Below, piece by piece: positions 1 through 9,109 of a DNA stretch of 42,248 bases (positions within the stretch are counted from its first letter, which is position 1; each line of letters begins with the position of its first letter). The notes below the pieces were generated by a model. The model worked only from the letters and a program-made list of their open reading frames with translations. It was not told where the DNA came from and did no database searches. Location: NCBI GenBank assembly GCA_021772435.1, contig JAJFLZ010000019.1:1-42248 (forward strand). The letters are read 5' to 3'. This DNA is from Chlamydiota bacterium (GTDB lineage Bacteria > Chlamydiota > Chlamydiia > Chlamydiales > JACKPQ01). Made by a program: the position numbers and the translations under genes.

Positions 1-120
1 GAAGCAAATTGAATTTTGTTGTTAATTTGCTCAGTGGTTTAGCTGCTTATCAAATTCAAGATAAAAAACCATCAATCTATGTGTCTGAGGAGGAAAAATT
101 CATGCTGCTATCTGCCTGAG
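1..120 (+). mobile_element. 3' end of a transposase-like gene, truncated by the window edge
   Basis: Reading from base 3, a frame stays open for 38 codons and stops with TGA at 118-120. The peptide contains NFVVNLLSGLAAYQIQ followed by DKKPSI. This resembles the C-terminal end of IS982-type DDE transposases, where a hydrophobic NFxVNLxSGLxAY stretch is followed by a KKPS motif; that match is from memory. The rest lies outside the window, so it cannot be said whether the element is intact. No terminal inverted repeat of an IS was recognised in the following bases. It could instead be the tail of another IS family. Confidence 0.45.
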
Positions 121-137
121 TTGATCCATGATTCGCG

Positions 138-169
138 TTAATTATAGCCATTATTATGGCTATAATTAA
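138..169. repeat. 14-bp perfect inverted repeat (hairpin) after the transposase-like frame
   Basis: The arms TTAATTATAGCCAT (138-151) and ATGGCTATAATTAA (156-169) are perfect reverse complements separated by a 4-base loop. The hairpin starts 17 bases after the stop of the transposase-like frame. There is no clear T-run on either side, so it may be a bidirectional terminator, an element-end structure or a binding site. The hairpin is certain; the role is inference. Confidence 0.5.
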
Positions 170-308
170 GAACATAGTCGGAAGCTTTAAAGAACCAAGC
201 GCTTAAGGTTAGTCGTTGCTTGAAACTAGAGCCTTCGCGCATTGTTGATTTATGGCCTGACAGCAGTCTTCTTGGGATCAATGAGCATACCACTAATGTA
301 AACCCGCT

Positions 309-1181
309 TTACATTGACTGGCCCATCAGGCCGCGCACCTCGATGCCCTGTTTAGAATATTCAATTAAGTCATCTGAAAAATGCATGCGCCCTTTTTCAA
401 AAAGCAATAGCATGCATGAGCCGCCAAACTCAAAGTAGCCCTTTTCATCACCTTTTTTCACTTGTGTATTTGGAGTGAATGTTTGAATGATGCTACCCAC
501 ATTTGTTGCGCCAACCTCGATACACTGCACTGTGCCATACTGCTCACTTTGCAAAGGTGTGATCACTCGCTTATTTTCGCTTAGGATAGAGATGTTTTTC
601 TTCAGGGCAATGGGATTGACTGAGAAAAGCGGACCATTGATCAAGTGGGGCTCCCCTGCTAAACAATCAAAAGGAAAATGAAAGCGGTGATAATCCACAG
701 GACACAGACGTGCAATTAAAAGCGCTCCATCCCGGTATTTTTCACTTAAGGTTTCATCCTGCAAAAGCTCACCTAGATCAAAATGCTTGCCTTTGACCCA
801 AATCCCCTCGGCATGGCGCAAATTCGGAATCACCAAATAGCGACCATCTGCAGGCAGTACCGCATTTTTTCCAAGTGGCCGGACGCCATCTTTTAACTTG
901 CGTGTGAAAAAATCGTTAAACGATGTGAACTCATCAAGCTGTCTGGCAAACTCGCTGCTATCTACTTGATATTTGGTTACAAAAGGTACAACCTTGCGTT
1001 TAGACGCAGATCTTTTTTGCAGCCACCCGTAGAATTTTGAAAATAGCGCGCTCCTTGCCACTAATGGCAAAATGATCTTGCCAAAAGGATTCTCGTACAA
1101 AAAGCTCAGAAAAAAGCCGCCGTAGACATCTTCTGTCTGTAGCTCTTTAGTCTGCCTGTCAAAATAACGGATTTCAGTCAT
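309..1181 (-). CDS. psd: Phosphatidylserine decarboxylase proenzyme
   Basis: Converts phosphatidylserine to phosphatidylethanolamine at the inner membrane. The 290-aa protein has the family landmarks: PADGRY (Asp112), the VDYHRFHFP stretch (His165 and His168), and a C-terminal GGSC (Gly254-Ser255). The Gly-Ser bond is where the proenzyme cleaves itself, giving the pyruvoyl group on the small alpha chain. Most family members have LGST or GGST/GGSS here, so Cys after Ser is a mild variation. Length is normal. The ATG at 1181 has no clear Shine-Dalgarno sequence. The gene diverges from secA across a 164-bp gap, and psd beside secA is a chlamydial arrangement as I recall it (CT699/CT701 in C. trachomatis). 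Confidence 0.95.
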   Translation of the reverse strand: MTEIRYFDRQTKELQTEDVYGGFFLSFLYENPFGKIILPLVARSALFSKFYGWLQKRSASKRKVVPFVTKYQVDSSEFARQLDEFTSFNDFFTRKLKDGVRPLGKNAVLPADGRYLVIPNLRHAEGIWVKGKHFDLGELLQDETLSEKYRDGALLIARLCPVDYHRFHFPFDCLAGEPHLINGPLFSVNPIALKKNISILSENKRVITPLQSEQYGTVQCIEVGATNVGSIIQTFTPNTQVKKGDEKGYFEFGGSCMLLLFEKGRMHFSDDLIEYSKQGIEVRGLMGQSM

Positions 1182-1345
1182 ATGTAAGCAGTTTTAACCG
1201 ATTAGCCTAATTTTTGGAGAGGTAAATCTATTTTTGACTCGTTAAAGATTTAAATGTTACTGCCAGATGTGTTACACTTACGTGAGCACTCAGGAAGTAA
1301 GCTTATTGTAACATATGAGCAAAAGTAAAACCAGGGAATCGTACT

Positions 1346-4186
1346 ATGTTTGGCTTGATAAAAAAAGTTTTTGGAACCGCGCAAACTCGAACTGTAAAGC
1401 GTTATGCTAAAATCGTTAAAGAAATTAATACACATGAAGAACTTCTGCAAAAACTCTCAGATGATGAGCTTAAAGCCAAAACAGCCGAATTCAAAAAAAG
1501 ATTAGCCGAAGGCGCTACTGTCGATAGCCTGATGGCAGAAGCTTACGCCGTTGTCAAAAACACTTGCCGCCGCCTGTCCGGTCAGGAGATTCACGTCAGC
1601 GGATATAATCAAAAATGGGATATGATTCCCTACGATGTCCAGCTCATGGGCGCGATCGCAATGCACAGCGGAGCCATCTCTGAGATGCATACTGGTGAAG
1701 GTAAAACACTCACAGCTTCCATGCCCCTTTATTTACATGCCCTTACTGGGAAACCCGTGCACCTGGTTACCGTTAACGATTACCTAGCTCAGCGCGACTG
1801 CGATTGGGTCGGAACTATTTTCCGCTGGCACGGTCTCGATGTTAAAGCTCTAGTCAATGCCACCCAACCCGATGAGAGACACGAGGTGTATAAAGCAGAC
1901 ATTGTCTACGGCACAGCATCTGAATTTGGTTTTGACTACCTGCGCGACAACTCGATGGCGCACAGCAGATTTGAACAAGTACAGCGCGGCCACTATTTTG
2001 CGATTATCGATGAAGTCGATTCCATTCTCATCGACGAGGCCAGAACACCTCTGATCATCTCAGGGCCAGCAGCCGGCTCTCGCCAAATGTACGATAAGCT
2101 AAAAAGCCCTGTCGATCGCATCGTACGTTTGCAGCGCGAACATTGCAACCGTCTAGCAACCGAGACGCGTAATGCTTTTGATGAGCTCGGGCTCGTGACT
2201 CAAGAAGAGATGCCAAAGCTATCAAAAGATGACAAAGTAAAAGCAGATGAGGCTTTTAAAAAACTTTGGCTCGTGAGTAAAGGCACACCGCGCAACAAGG
2301 TGTTAAAACGCCTCAAAGAAAATCCATCTATCCGCGCCGAGCTCGAAAAAATTGAAACCTACTTCCACGCTGATGCAAACAAAGAAGAACGTCACGACAC
2401 TTTAGCTGAACTCTACATCGTCATCGATGAGCGCAGCAACGAGTACGAGCTAACTGACCGCGGCATCCAAACATCTGCTGATGTTAGTGAAGAGTCAAGC
2501 ATCGGCGACAACTTTGTCATGCTCGATCTCGGCCACGAATACGCCCAGATCGATCAGAACCCCGAACTTTCCGAAGAAGAAAAACTCAAACAAAAAGTAG
2601 CTATCCGAGAAGAAGACGCCAACCGCAAAGAACGCGCGCACAACTTGCGTCAGCTCATGCGCGCCCACCTTCTCATGGAGCGCGATGTTGATTACATCGT
2701 CCAAGAAGGAAAAATTGTCATTATCGACGAAAACACTGGCCGTCCACAACCTGGCCGCCGCTTCTCAGATGGTTTGCACCAATCGATTGAAGCCAAAGAA
2801 AGCGTTGCTATCCAGCAGGAGACGCAAACGTATGCAACCATCACGCTGCAAAACTACTTCCGCATGTACGACCTTTTAGCCGGTATGACAGGTACTGCTC
2901 TAACCGAAGCTGGCGAATTCAAACAGATCTACAGCCTAGAAGTTCTCGAAATCCCCACCTACAAACCCTGCCAGCGCACCGATTCTGATGATCTAGTCTA
3001 CATGACAGAGCGCGAAAAATACACAGCGCTCATTGCCGACATCAAAGAAAAACACGAAAAGGGACGTCCTATCCTCATTGGAACGGAATCGGTCGAAGTC
3101 TCAGAAAAGCTAGCACGCATCCTGCGACAAAACAAACTACCGTACACAATTCTCAATGCAAAAAACCATGCAAAAGAAGCTGAAATCATTGCCGATGCCG
3201 GTAAACGTGGCGCGATTACCGTTGCCACCAACATGGCAGGGCGCGGTACTGATATTAAGCTCAAAGATGATGTTAAAGAGCTCGGTGGTCTCCACGTCAT
3301 TGGAACCACTCGCCACCACTCGCGTCGTATCGATCGCCAGCTGCGCGGCCGAAGTGGACGCCTTGGCGATCCAGGTTCTTCCCAATTCTACGTCTCATTT
3401 GAAGATGAACTCATGCGCCTCTTCACATCACCTCGCCTCACTCAATTCCTTCAGCGCTTCCGCCCGCCAGAAGGCGAACCTATCTCAGCTAAAGTTCTCA
3501 ACCGCTCTATTGAAACAGCGCAAAAAAGAATCGAGCAGCGTAACTACTCCATTCGCAAGCACACACTCGAATACGACGATGTCATGAACCGCCAACGTCA
3601 GGAAGCATACGGTTTTAGAAACGACATATTAAATAACGACAATCCCGTCGACCTCGCGTTTGAAACACTCGAAATCCTCGTTGAAACCAATCTTGAGCAT
3701 CTCAAAGGCCCTGAACTCCTCGAGTGGCTAATCGCTAACTTCCCCGTCTCTTTTGACAACTCCACTAATCATATCGAAACAGTCATAGGCGCCTTCAGAC
3801 ACAAGCTCGATTACCAAGCGCGCCTGATTGCTTCTGTGCAAACGCTATCCAAAAAACCCGCGGATCCCGTTCCTGTCCTAAACGACATCGTCCAAGGTCT
3901 CATGCTGCACCACATCGACAAACACTGGCAAGAACACCTGCTTCACATCGACCACCTGCGCGATGAAGTCGGCATGCGCGCTGTTGCCCAACGCGACCCC
4001 CTCCTCGAATTCAAGCACGAAGCCTTCCAGCTTTTTGCTGACTTTAGCGAACAAGTGCGCCTAGAGATTGCCCATGCGCTATTCAAATTTGAGATGGCAC
4101 CACCAGAAAATCCGCAAGTGCACGACGCTATCTTAAAATTACAGGCGCAGCAAAAGTCTTACTTTTTAACGACAAGTAACTCTTAA
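1346..4186 (+). CDS. secA: Protein translocase ATPase SecA
   Basis: Motor ATPase that drives Sec-dependent export through SecYEG. The 946-aa protein carries the SecA Walker A motif MHTGEGKT (114-121), the NDYLAQRD region, the Walker B/DEVD motif IDEVDSILIDEARTP (from about 221) and the late helicase motif TNMAGRGTDIKL. The C-terminus ends in LQAQQKSYFLTTSNS and lacks the CxCxSGxxxxxCH(G/C) zinc-binding tail of E. coli SecA. SecB-type recruitment through that tail is therefore not expected. The ATG at 1346 follows a weak AGGGA. Chlamydial SecA proteins are of similar length from memory. The stop is followed two bases later by a dispersed-repeat copy. Confidence 0.98.
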   Translation: MFGLIKKVFGTAQTRTVKRYAKIVKEINTHEELLQKLSDDELKAKTAEFKKRLAEGATVDSLMAEAYAVVKNTCRRLSGQEIHVSGYNQKWDMIPYDVQLMGAIAMHSGAISEMHTGEGKTLTASMPLYLHALTGKPVHLVTVNDYLAQRDCDWVGTIFRWHGLDVKALVNATQPDERHEVYKADIVYGTASEFGFDYLRDNSMAHSRFEQVQRGHYFAIIDEVDSILIDEARTPLIISGPAAGSRQMYDKLKSPVDRIVRLQREHCNRLATETRNAFDELGLVTQEEMPKLSKDDKVKADEAFKKLWLVSKGTPRNKVLKRLKENPSIRAELEKIETYFHADANKEERHDTLAELYIVIDERSNEYELTDRGIQTSADVSEESSIGDNFVMLDLGHEYAQIDQNPELSEEEKLKQKVAIREEDANRKERAHNLRQLMRAHLLMERDVDYIVQEGKIVIIDENTGRPQPGRRFSDGLHQSIEAKESVAIQQETQTYATITLQNYFRMYDLLAGMTGTALTEAGEFKQIYSLEVLEIPTYKPCQRTDSDDLVYMTEREKYTALIADIKEKHEKGRPILIGTESVEVSEKLARILRQNKLPYTILNAKNHAKEAEIIADAGKRGAITVATNMAGRGTDIKLKDDVKELGGLHVIGTTRHHSRRIDRQLRGRSGRLGDPGSSQFYVSFEDELMRLFTSPRLTQFLQRFRPPEGEPISAKVLNRSIETAQKRIEQRNYSIRKHTLEYDDVMNRQRQEAYGFRNDILNNDNPVDLAFETLEILVETNLEHLKGPELLEWLIANFPVSFDNSTNHIETVIGAFRHKLDYQARLIASVQTLSKKPADPVPVLNDIVQGLMLHHIDKHWQEHLLHIDHLRDEVGMRAVAQRDPLLEFKHEAFQLFADFSEQVRLEIAHALFKFEMAPPENPQVHDAILKLQAQQKSYFLTTSNS

Positions 4187-4187
4187 T

Positions 4188-4233
4188 AACCTGAATTTCT
4201 TCGTTTTGATCGTTTAGATTCTGAATAATTGCG
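4188..4233 (+). repeat. Partial copy (left end) of the dispersed palindromic element
   Basis: These bases start with AACCTGAA and continue CTTCGTTTTGATCGTTTAGATTC (split here as CTTCGTTTTGAT and CGTTTAGATTC). They match the left end of the complete element at 35248-35415, with about 5 mismatches over the first 36 positions. No matching right end is found downstream, so the copy is partial or decayed. It begins two bases after the secA stop codon. Confidence 0.6.
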
Positions 4234-4244
4234 CTTAATTATTC
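4223..4244 (+). terminator. Hairpin downstream of secA, possible terminator
   Basis: GAATAATT (4223-4230) and AATTATTC (4237-4244) form a perfect 8-bp stem with a 6-base GCGCTT loop, 37 bases after the secA stop. The stem is AT-rich and lacks a strong following T-run, so it would be a weak intrinsic terminator at best. It overlaps the end of the repeat copy and may belong to that element. Confidence 0.35.
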
Positions 4245-4291
4245 GCCTTGTTAAACTCCCCTCCTAAGCTAACAATTAGGAATGGATTTTT

Positions 4292-6181
4292 ATGCGTATC
4301 GAAAACTTTACGACTTACCTGCAAACAAAACCTATTCAAGCTGCTGCAATTACCACGATCGCACTCATCGTTCTAATCAACATACGCATCATCTATAAGC
4401 AATCACAAGTCAAGCGCAACTACTTCTTACCTCCCAATCCACCACGCCCCAAGTTTCGAGTTCTTCCAACACCTAAACAGCCACCAATCCTTCCACAACC
4501 GCCACCCAGATCGCCTAGTCCTTTTCCTGGCGACAATTCAGAATTGCCTCAAACGCCTGTGCCTCCAGTGAGTAGTCATCCCGATGCAACAGAAGAGTAT
4601 CCACCGAGGAAATTAGCCTTTGCTACTCCTAACCCCTCTTCTTTATCTGAAACAAGCACCCCTAGTGATGAGGTTAAAACTCAGCCGGATTCGCCTAAAC
4701 ACCCCCCCCCTAACAAAAAAACCAAACCTCGAAGACACTTGGGAACTCCAAATGCTCCGACCACTAAACAAAGTAGAAACCAGGTCAATGAAGACAAACA
4801 AGTACCCGCGTTGATGGCAACGCTCGACCGCTTGTGTCCAACTAAAAAACAAAATGATTTAGTCACAAGGGTATTGGACGAGATAACACAAAGTGACCCA
4901 TCGATAAAATTGTCAGATGCTGAGCAAAAAACTTTGAAGCGGCAAATCACTTTCCAACTTCTAGAAGGGAAGGACGAGCAAAAAATTAATAACATTTCAA
5001 CCAATCTGCTACAAAATAGTCACATCATAAAAGAAGCAAGACAGCGGCAACAGAAAAAGCAAAACGATATATTGGCTAAGAACGTAAAAGATCAATTGGC
5101 ATCGATACCGTCAATCAATAATGATCTAAACAAAATACGAAAAATCATTTCTGAGTTGTCGAAGAATGGTCCAAAATCAGAAGACGAAATTGTAAAGTTA
5201 ATTAAATCGGCTCATGAATTGAGAAAGCAATTACCCCAATCAACTCAAGACTTTGATCTCACAGAAGAAGAGTACAAAACCCTTCAGCAGATCAGCATAT
5301 GGGAAATTATTTGCATAAAAGCAGAAGATGTTACCCAACATATATTGAATCAAAGCTCTGTTGTCCAAAACGCTAAAGCTTGCAAGGCGGATGAAAAGTT
5401 AAAAAAGCAGCAGAACAAACTTATCGAAGCTGTGCAAAGCGCACTAGAGAAGCCAAAATATTCGAATTTTAGCTGGCTAGAAATTGTGGAAATATCAAAG
5501 CTAATTGGTAGTGAAAATCCCAAGGACATTGTCAATGCGATTGTTGATGCAGATCGAATCAGGGATCTAATTTTTGACGAATTTTCTAATGAAAACTTAT
5601 CAAACAGCGACAAATCTCCAATTAATCATCTATTACATTCAAAAATTATTCAGATCCGTAACGAAAAATCTGATGGAAATAATTTTGATGACTCGGTAGA
5701 TATCGATCAAACGATTGTAGATGAAATCATCGACACGGATCAAAAAATCAAAGCTTTAGATCAAGCTGTTCAAGTCAAATTTTTAAAAGAAATAAGCGGG
5801 AATGGTTTCACCCCCCGAGCAGCTACGCCTAGAACAGCTTCACGGACTGCTTCTTCACCTGCACCAAAGCCAATAGTCCCTACTAGTGATCAAAACAAAG
5901 CTTTTTCTGAATTGATTAAAAGCAAATTGCAGGATATGACGCCAAAAACTCCCCGAGGCCGATCAAGGACTTTTGGAGAGCCTAGTTCACCTTGCAAACA
6001 AAAAGAAGCTATAGTTGAGAAAACACCTAAAACAAAACGTCGATTAAAAAGAAGAGCAACAGCTATTGGACCAAATACACATCTTAAACGCGATTGGTTC
6101 ACACCTGAATTGAAACGACGCAGAGAAGTACTAGAGGATAGCCCTGGAACGCCAGGAAGTAGCTACGAATCTCCGTATTGA
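4292..6181 (+). CDS. Unknown membrane-anchored, proline-rich protein with a basic C-terminus
   Basis: I do not recognise a family for this 629-aa protein. Residues about 16-34 form one hydrophobic segment (AAAITTIALIVLINIRII), suggesting an N-terminal anchor with the rest on one side of the membrane. Residues about 45-160 are very rich in Pro, Ser and Thr. The middle (about 170-500) is charged and alpha-helical in appearance, with several KQQ/KKQ-rich stretches. The C-terminal 110 residues carry many Ser/Thr-Pro pairs (TPKTPRGRSR, SPGTPG) and basic clusters KTKRRLKRR and ELKRRRE. No catalytic motif was seen. A weak TAGGA lies about 14 bases before the ATG. Its 3' end overlaps the convergent next gene by 19 bp. 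A secreted or surface role in host interaction is only an inference from composition. Confidence 0.75.
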   Translation: MRIENFTTYLQTKPIQAAAITTIALIVLINIRIIYKQSQVKRNYFLPPNPPRPKFRVLPTPKQPPILPQPPPRSPSPFPGDNSELPQTPVPPVSSHPDATEEYPPRKLAFATPNPSSLSETSTPSDEVKTQPDSPKHPPPNKKTKPRRHLGTPNAPTTKQSRNQVNEDKQVPALMATLDRLCPTKKQNDLVTRVLDEITQSDPSIKLSDAEQKTLKRQITFQLLEGKDEQKINNISTNLLQNSHIIKEARQRQQKKQNDILAKNVKDQLASIPSINNDLNKIRKIISELSKNGPKSEDEIVKLIKSAHELRKQLPQSTQDFDLTEEEYKTLQQISIWEIICIKAEDVTQHILNQSSVVQNAKACKADEKLKKQQNKLIEAVQSALEKPKYSNFSWLEIVEISKLIGSENPKDIVNAIVDADRIRDLIFDEFSNENLSNSDKSPINHLLHSKIIQIRNEKSDGNNFDDSVDIDQTIVDEIIDTDQKIKALDQAVQVKFLKEISGNGFTPRAATPRTASRTASSPAPKPIVPTSDQNKAFSELIKSKLQDMTPKTPRGRSRTFGEPSSPCKQKEAIVEKTPKTKRRLKRRATAIGPNTHLKRDWFTPELKRRREVLEDSPGTPGSSYESPY

Positions 6182-6687
6182 TCTTTTGGTTTGAGCGCGC
6201 GAAGGCCAAAGTAGATCATGGGTAGAGAAACTAAGGCATAGACAAACCATTTTTTGGCGTTCCACTGCAATGTTAGCAAACCATCATCTGAGAAGAAAAA
6301 GAGCAAAAGACCAAGCGTTAAGAGCTGAGCGCCAATGGCCATAAGAAGCAGCGGCCAGATGTCTTGGTTTTTTGTGGCAGCCCCGTCTCCTTGCAGCTGC
6401 TGAGTTGGCATTGGTTGCTCATCATAGGCAGAGAGAAGCGAGCTTTTATTTTCCGGAAATCTAGGTGCAACGGGCTCAGCAATTGGCTCTTGCACAGGCG
6501 ATTTATCAAAAGTAAACTCAGAAAGAGATGGCTCGGGCTTTTTTTCTGAAGGGCGTGTATAAGGGGGTTTGTAGAGCGAGGCTAGGCTATCTTCAAGAGA
6601 TTGCTCGCGAAAAAGCGGATCGTCAAATTCTTGCTGCGTAGCAGTCTGTGTTTCAAAATTATTTTCACCTTCAAAATCAAATTCCAT
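6163..6687 (-). CDS. Conserved-type chlamydial protein with two C-terminal TM helices
   Basis: A 174-aa protein with an acidic, low-complexity N-terminal half (residues 1-110, rich in Glu, Pro and Ser). Two hydrophobic helices follow at about 111-131 (WPLLLMAIGAQLLTLGLLLFFF) and 145-162 (WFVYALVSLPMIYFGLRAL), then a short basic tail. The likely topology is a cytoplasmic N-domain with a membrane hairpin. From memory, a hypothetical gene (CT556) sits beside lpdA-lipA in C. trachomatis, and this gene has that position, diverging from lpdA. GAGGG about 7 bases before the ATG could be the ribosome site. The function is unknown. Confidence 0.75.
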   Translation of the reverse strand: MEFDFEGENNFETQTATQQEFDDPLFREQSLEDSLASLYKPPYTRPSEKKPEPSLSEFTFDKSPVQEPIAEPVAPRFPENKSSLLSAYDEQPMPTQQLQGDGAATKNQDIWPLLLMAIGAQLLTLGLLLFFFSDDGLLTLQWNAKKWFVYALVSLPMIYFGLRALKPKDQYGDS

Positions 6688-6766
6688 AATTCTACCCTCT
6701 ATCTACTCGTTACAATAGCGGAAGTAGCCTTAATCTCGCAAGTGCGTTAAAATGGAAAATGACTGT

Positions 6767-6771
6767 GGAGG
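6767..6771 (+). promoter_or_regulatory. Shine-Dalgarno GGAGG that fixes the lpdA start
   Basis: GGAGG lies five bases before the ATG at 6777. An in-frame ATG at 6759 lies upstream of this site and has no such sequence, so 6777 is the better start. Confidence 0.7.
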
Positions 6772-6776
6772 ATGAA

Positions 6777-8165
6777 ATGAAGTTTGATGTCGCTGTGATC
6801 GGCGCAGGACCTGGCGGTTATGTCGCTGCAATTCGAGCCGCGCAGAGTGGAAAATCAGTTGCGCTCATTGAAAAGAATTTTTTAGGTGGTACTTGTTTGA
6901 ATGTAGGCTGCATCCCAACAAAGACGCTACTTGCAAGTACCTCTGTTTTGCACAAGGTACGCATGGCAAAAGATTTTGGTATTACAACAGGATCTGTCTC
7001 GTTTGATTATAGCCAAATGAAGGCGCGCAAGGATAAAGTCGTTGAGAGTATCCGAGCTAGTTTAGGCGGTTTGATCAAAGCCAATAAGATCGAAATCATT
7101 CAAGGCCAAGCAGAATTTGTTTCTCCAAAAGAGCTCAAAATCACTGGCGAGAAAAAGCAAATTATCAGCGCTGACAACGTAATTATTGCCACAGGTTCTC
7201 TACCGTTTGATGTACCAGCATTTCCTTGCGATCATAAACGCATTTTAAATTCGACGTCTGTACTCGAGCTCACTGAACTTCCCAAATCAATTGCGATTAT
7301 CGGCGGCGGCTACATCGGCTGTGAGTTTGCATCGCTCTTTGCTGAGCTAGATGTGAAGGTTACCATTTTTGAGGCTATGCCAGCCATTGTCTCGCTACAA
7401 GGTAAGGCTATTTCAGACACCCTCACCAAAGCGTTTTTGAAAAAAGGCATCGTTATAGAAACAGGCGTTAAAGTTGCAGGAATCGATGCGAAAGATTCCG
7501 GCGTAACCGTGCGCTTAGAAGGCAACAAGCAAGCTGAGTTTGATTTGGCACTTGTATCTGTTGGACGAAAAGTTGTCTCTGATGATTTGGGTTTGAAGAA
7601 AGCTGGCGTGAAGACAAGTGAGCGTGGCGCTATCGAGGTCGATGAAAAGATGGAAACCAACGTGCCAGGGATTTACGCAATCGGCGATGTGACAGGAATT
7701 GCGATGCTAGCGCACGTTGCAAGCCATCAAGCGATCGTAGCTGCCGATAATGTTGTTGGGAAGAGATGTGCCATGCACTACCACTCCGTTCCGGCTGTGA
7801 TTTTTACGCATCCTGAAATTGCTACTGTCGGGCTAACGCTAGAGGAAGCTCAAGAAAAAGGGCTTGAGGCCAAAGTGGGATCCTTTCCCTTCCAAGCGCT
7901 GGGTAAAGCCCAAGCTGCGATGGAAACCGAAGGGTTTGCGCAGGTTATTGTCGATAAAAAGACAAATGCGATTTTAGGCGCGCAGGTCGTCGGCCATGAA
8001 GCATCGGCACTCATTGCTGAGATGGCCATCGCGATCAATAACGAGCTGACGCTGGAATGCGTTACTGAAACAATTCACGCACATCCAACAGTAGCTGAGA
8101 GCTGGCTTGAAGCTGCGCTGATTGCTAGCGATACACCCATTCACTTCCCACCGAGGAGCCGATGA
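6777..8165 (+). CDS. lpdA: Dihydrolipoamide dehydrogenase (E3)
   Basis: FAD enzyme that reoxidises dihydrolipoamide on 2-oxo-acid dehydrogenase E2 proteins (and the glycine cleavage H protein), passing electrons to NAD+. With the start at 6777 it is 462 aa. The FAD-binding GAGPGGY is at the N-terminus. The redox disulfide motif GGTCLNVGCIPTK has Cys40 and Cys45, the NAD-binding segment is GGGYIGCEFASLF, the second FAD motif is GIYAIGDVTG, and the C-terminal catalytic HAHPTVAE carries the active-site His. All catalytic residues look intact. It overlaps lipA by ATGA, so the two are translationally coupled and form a lipoate operon. Confidence 0.97.
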   Translation: MKFDVAVIGAGPGGYVAAIRAAQSGKSVALIEKNFLGGTCLNVGCIPTKTLLASTSVLHKVRMAKDFGITTGSVSFDYSQMKARKDKVVESIRASLGGLIKANKIEIIQGQAEFVSPKELKITGEKKQIISADNVIIATGSLPFDVPAFPCDHKRILNSTSVLELTELPKSIAIIGGGYIGCEFASLFAELDVKVTIFEAMPAIVSLQGKAISDTLTKAFLKKGIVIETGVKVAGIDAKDSGVTVRLEGNKQAEFDLALVSVGRKVVSDDLGLKKAGVKTSERGAIEVDEKMETNVPGIYAIGDVTGIAMLAHVASHQAIVAADNVVGKRCAMHYHSVPAVIFTHPEIATVGLTLEEAQEKGLEAKVGSFPFQALGKAQAAMETEGFAQVIVDKKTNAILGAQVVGHEASALIAEMAIAINNELTLECVTETIHAHPTVAESWLEAALIASDTPIHFPPRSR

Positions 8166-9109
8166 GTCAGAGTTTATTTGATGCTAAACCAAAGTTAAAT
8201 CGTCTGCCCGAAAATCCAGACGATACAGCAAAAGGCCGCTTTCCAAGCTGGCTCCATCGCAAGCTGCCGCGCGGCGGTAATCTTTCACAAACAAATGCGA
8301 TTGTCAAAACAGCGCACCTTAGCACGGTGTGTGAAGAGGCCAAGTGTCCCAACCGCTTAGAGTGCTATTCGAAAAAAACGGCGACGTTTTTAGCTCTTGG
8401 AAGCGCTTGTACAAGAGCCTGCGGATTTTGCGATATCGACTTCACGAAAACCCCTTTGCCACCGGAAGAAGATGAACCACAGAGAATTGCTGAGTCGTCA
8501 AAAGCCTTAGGGTTAAAACACGTGGTGATCACGATGGTAGCAAGAGATGATCTGCCCGATCAAGGCGCCGAGCACATCGCTAAAATCATCCGAGCGATTA
8601 GAAAAACGAGTCCAACATCGACAGTAGAAGTTTTAACATCTGACTACTGCGGTCATTTTGATGCGCTCGATATCGTGCTAAATGAAAAACCCGAAGTGTT
8701 TAATCACAATATCGAAACCGTGAGAGAGCTCACACCGCGCGTACGCCACAAGGCCACCTATGAGCGCACCTTGCAAGTACTTGAGCACGCTAAAAGATCG
8801 AATAAATCCAACTTTGTGAAATCAGGGCTCATGGTGGGCTTGGGTGAAACTAGAGAGCAAGTGCAACAAACTCTGCAAGATTTGCATGCTGTGGGCACAG
8901 ATATTATCACGATCGGTCAGTATCTGCAGGCTGCTAGAAACAAGTTGGTGGTTAAGTCATTTGTGACTCCCGAGCAATTTGATAGCTACCGAGAATATGG
9001 CAATAGCATCGGCATCAAAAATGTTTACAGCGGACCGTTTGTGCGCTCGAGCTATAACGCCGATCTTCTGCAAGATGCAGCCATGAGTAACAAGGATGTT
9101 TCGCTTTGA
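8162..9109 (+). CDS. lipA: Lipoyl synthase (radical SAM)
   Basis: Inserts two sulfurs into octanoyl groups on E2/H lipoyl domains, using SAM and two 4Fe-4S clusters. The 315-aa protein has the auxiliary-cluster motif CEEAKCPNRLEC (Cys57, 62, 68) and the radical-SAM motif CTRACGFC (Cys83, 87, 90). The C-terminal RSSYNAD stretch carries the Ser that ligates the auxiliary cluster in the family. The start overlaps the lpdA stop (ATGA) and is preceded by GAGG. Its own stop overlaps the next gene's TTG. Together with lplA at 35814 the organism can apparently both complete de novo lipoylation and scavenge; LipB is not in this window. Confidence 0.97.
   Translation: MSQSLFDAKPKLNRLPENPDDTAKGRFPSWLHRKLPRGGNLSQTNAIVKTAHLSTVCEEAKCPNRLECYSKKTATFLALGSACTRACGFCDIDFTKTPLPPEEDEPQRIAESSKALGLKHVVITMVARDDLPDQGAEHIAKIIRAIRKTSPTSTVEVLTSDYCGHFDALDIVLNEKPEVFNHNIETVRELTPRVRHKATYERTLQVLEHAKRSNKSNFVKSGLMVGLGETREQVQQTLQDLHAVGTDIITIGQYLQAARNKLVVKSFVTPEQFDSYREYGNSIGIKNVYSGPFVRSSYNADLLQDAAMSNKDVSL

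Noticed and set aside
3137..3587. Open frames of 82-143 codons inside secA on both strands
   Set aside because: secA is intact with all motifs here; the extra frames lack ribosome sites and resemble no protein.
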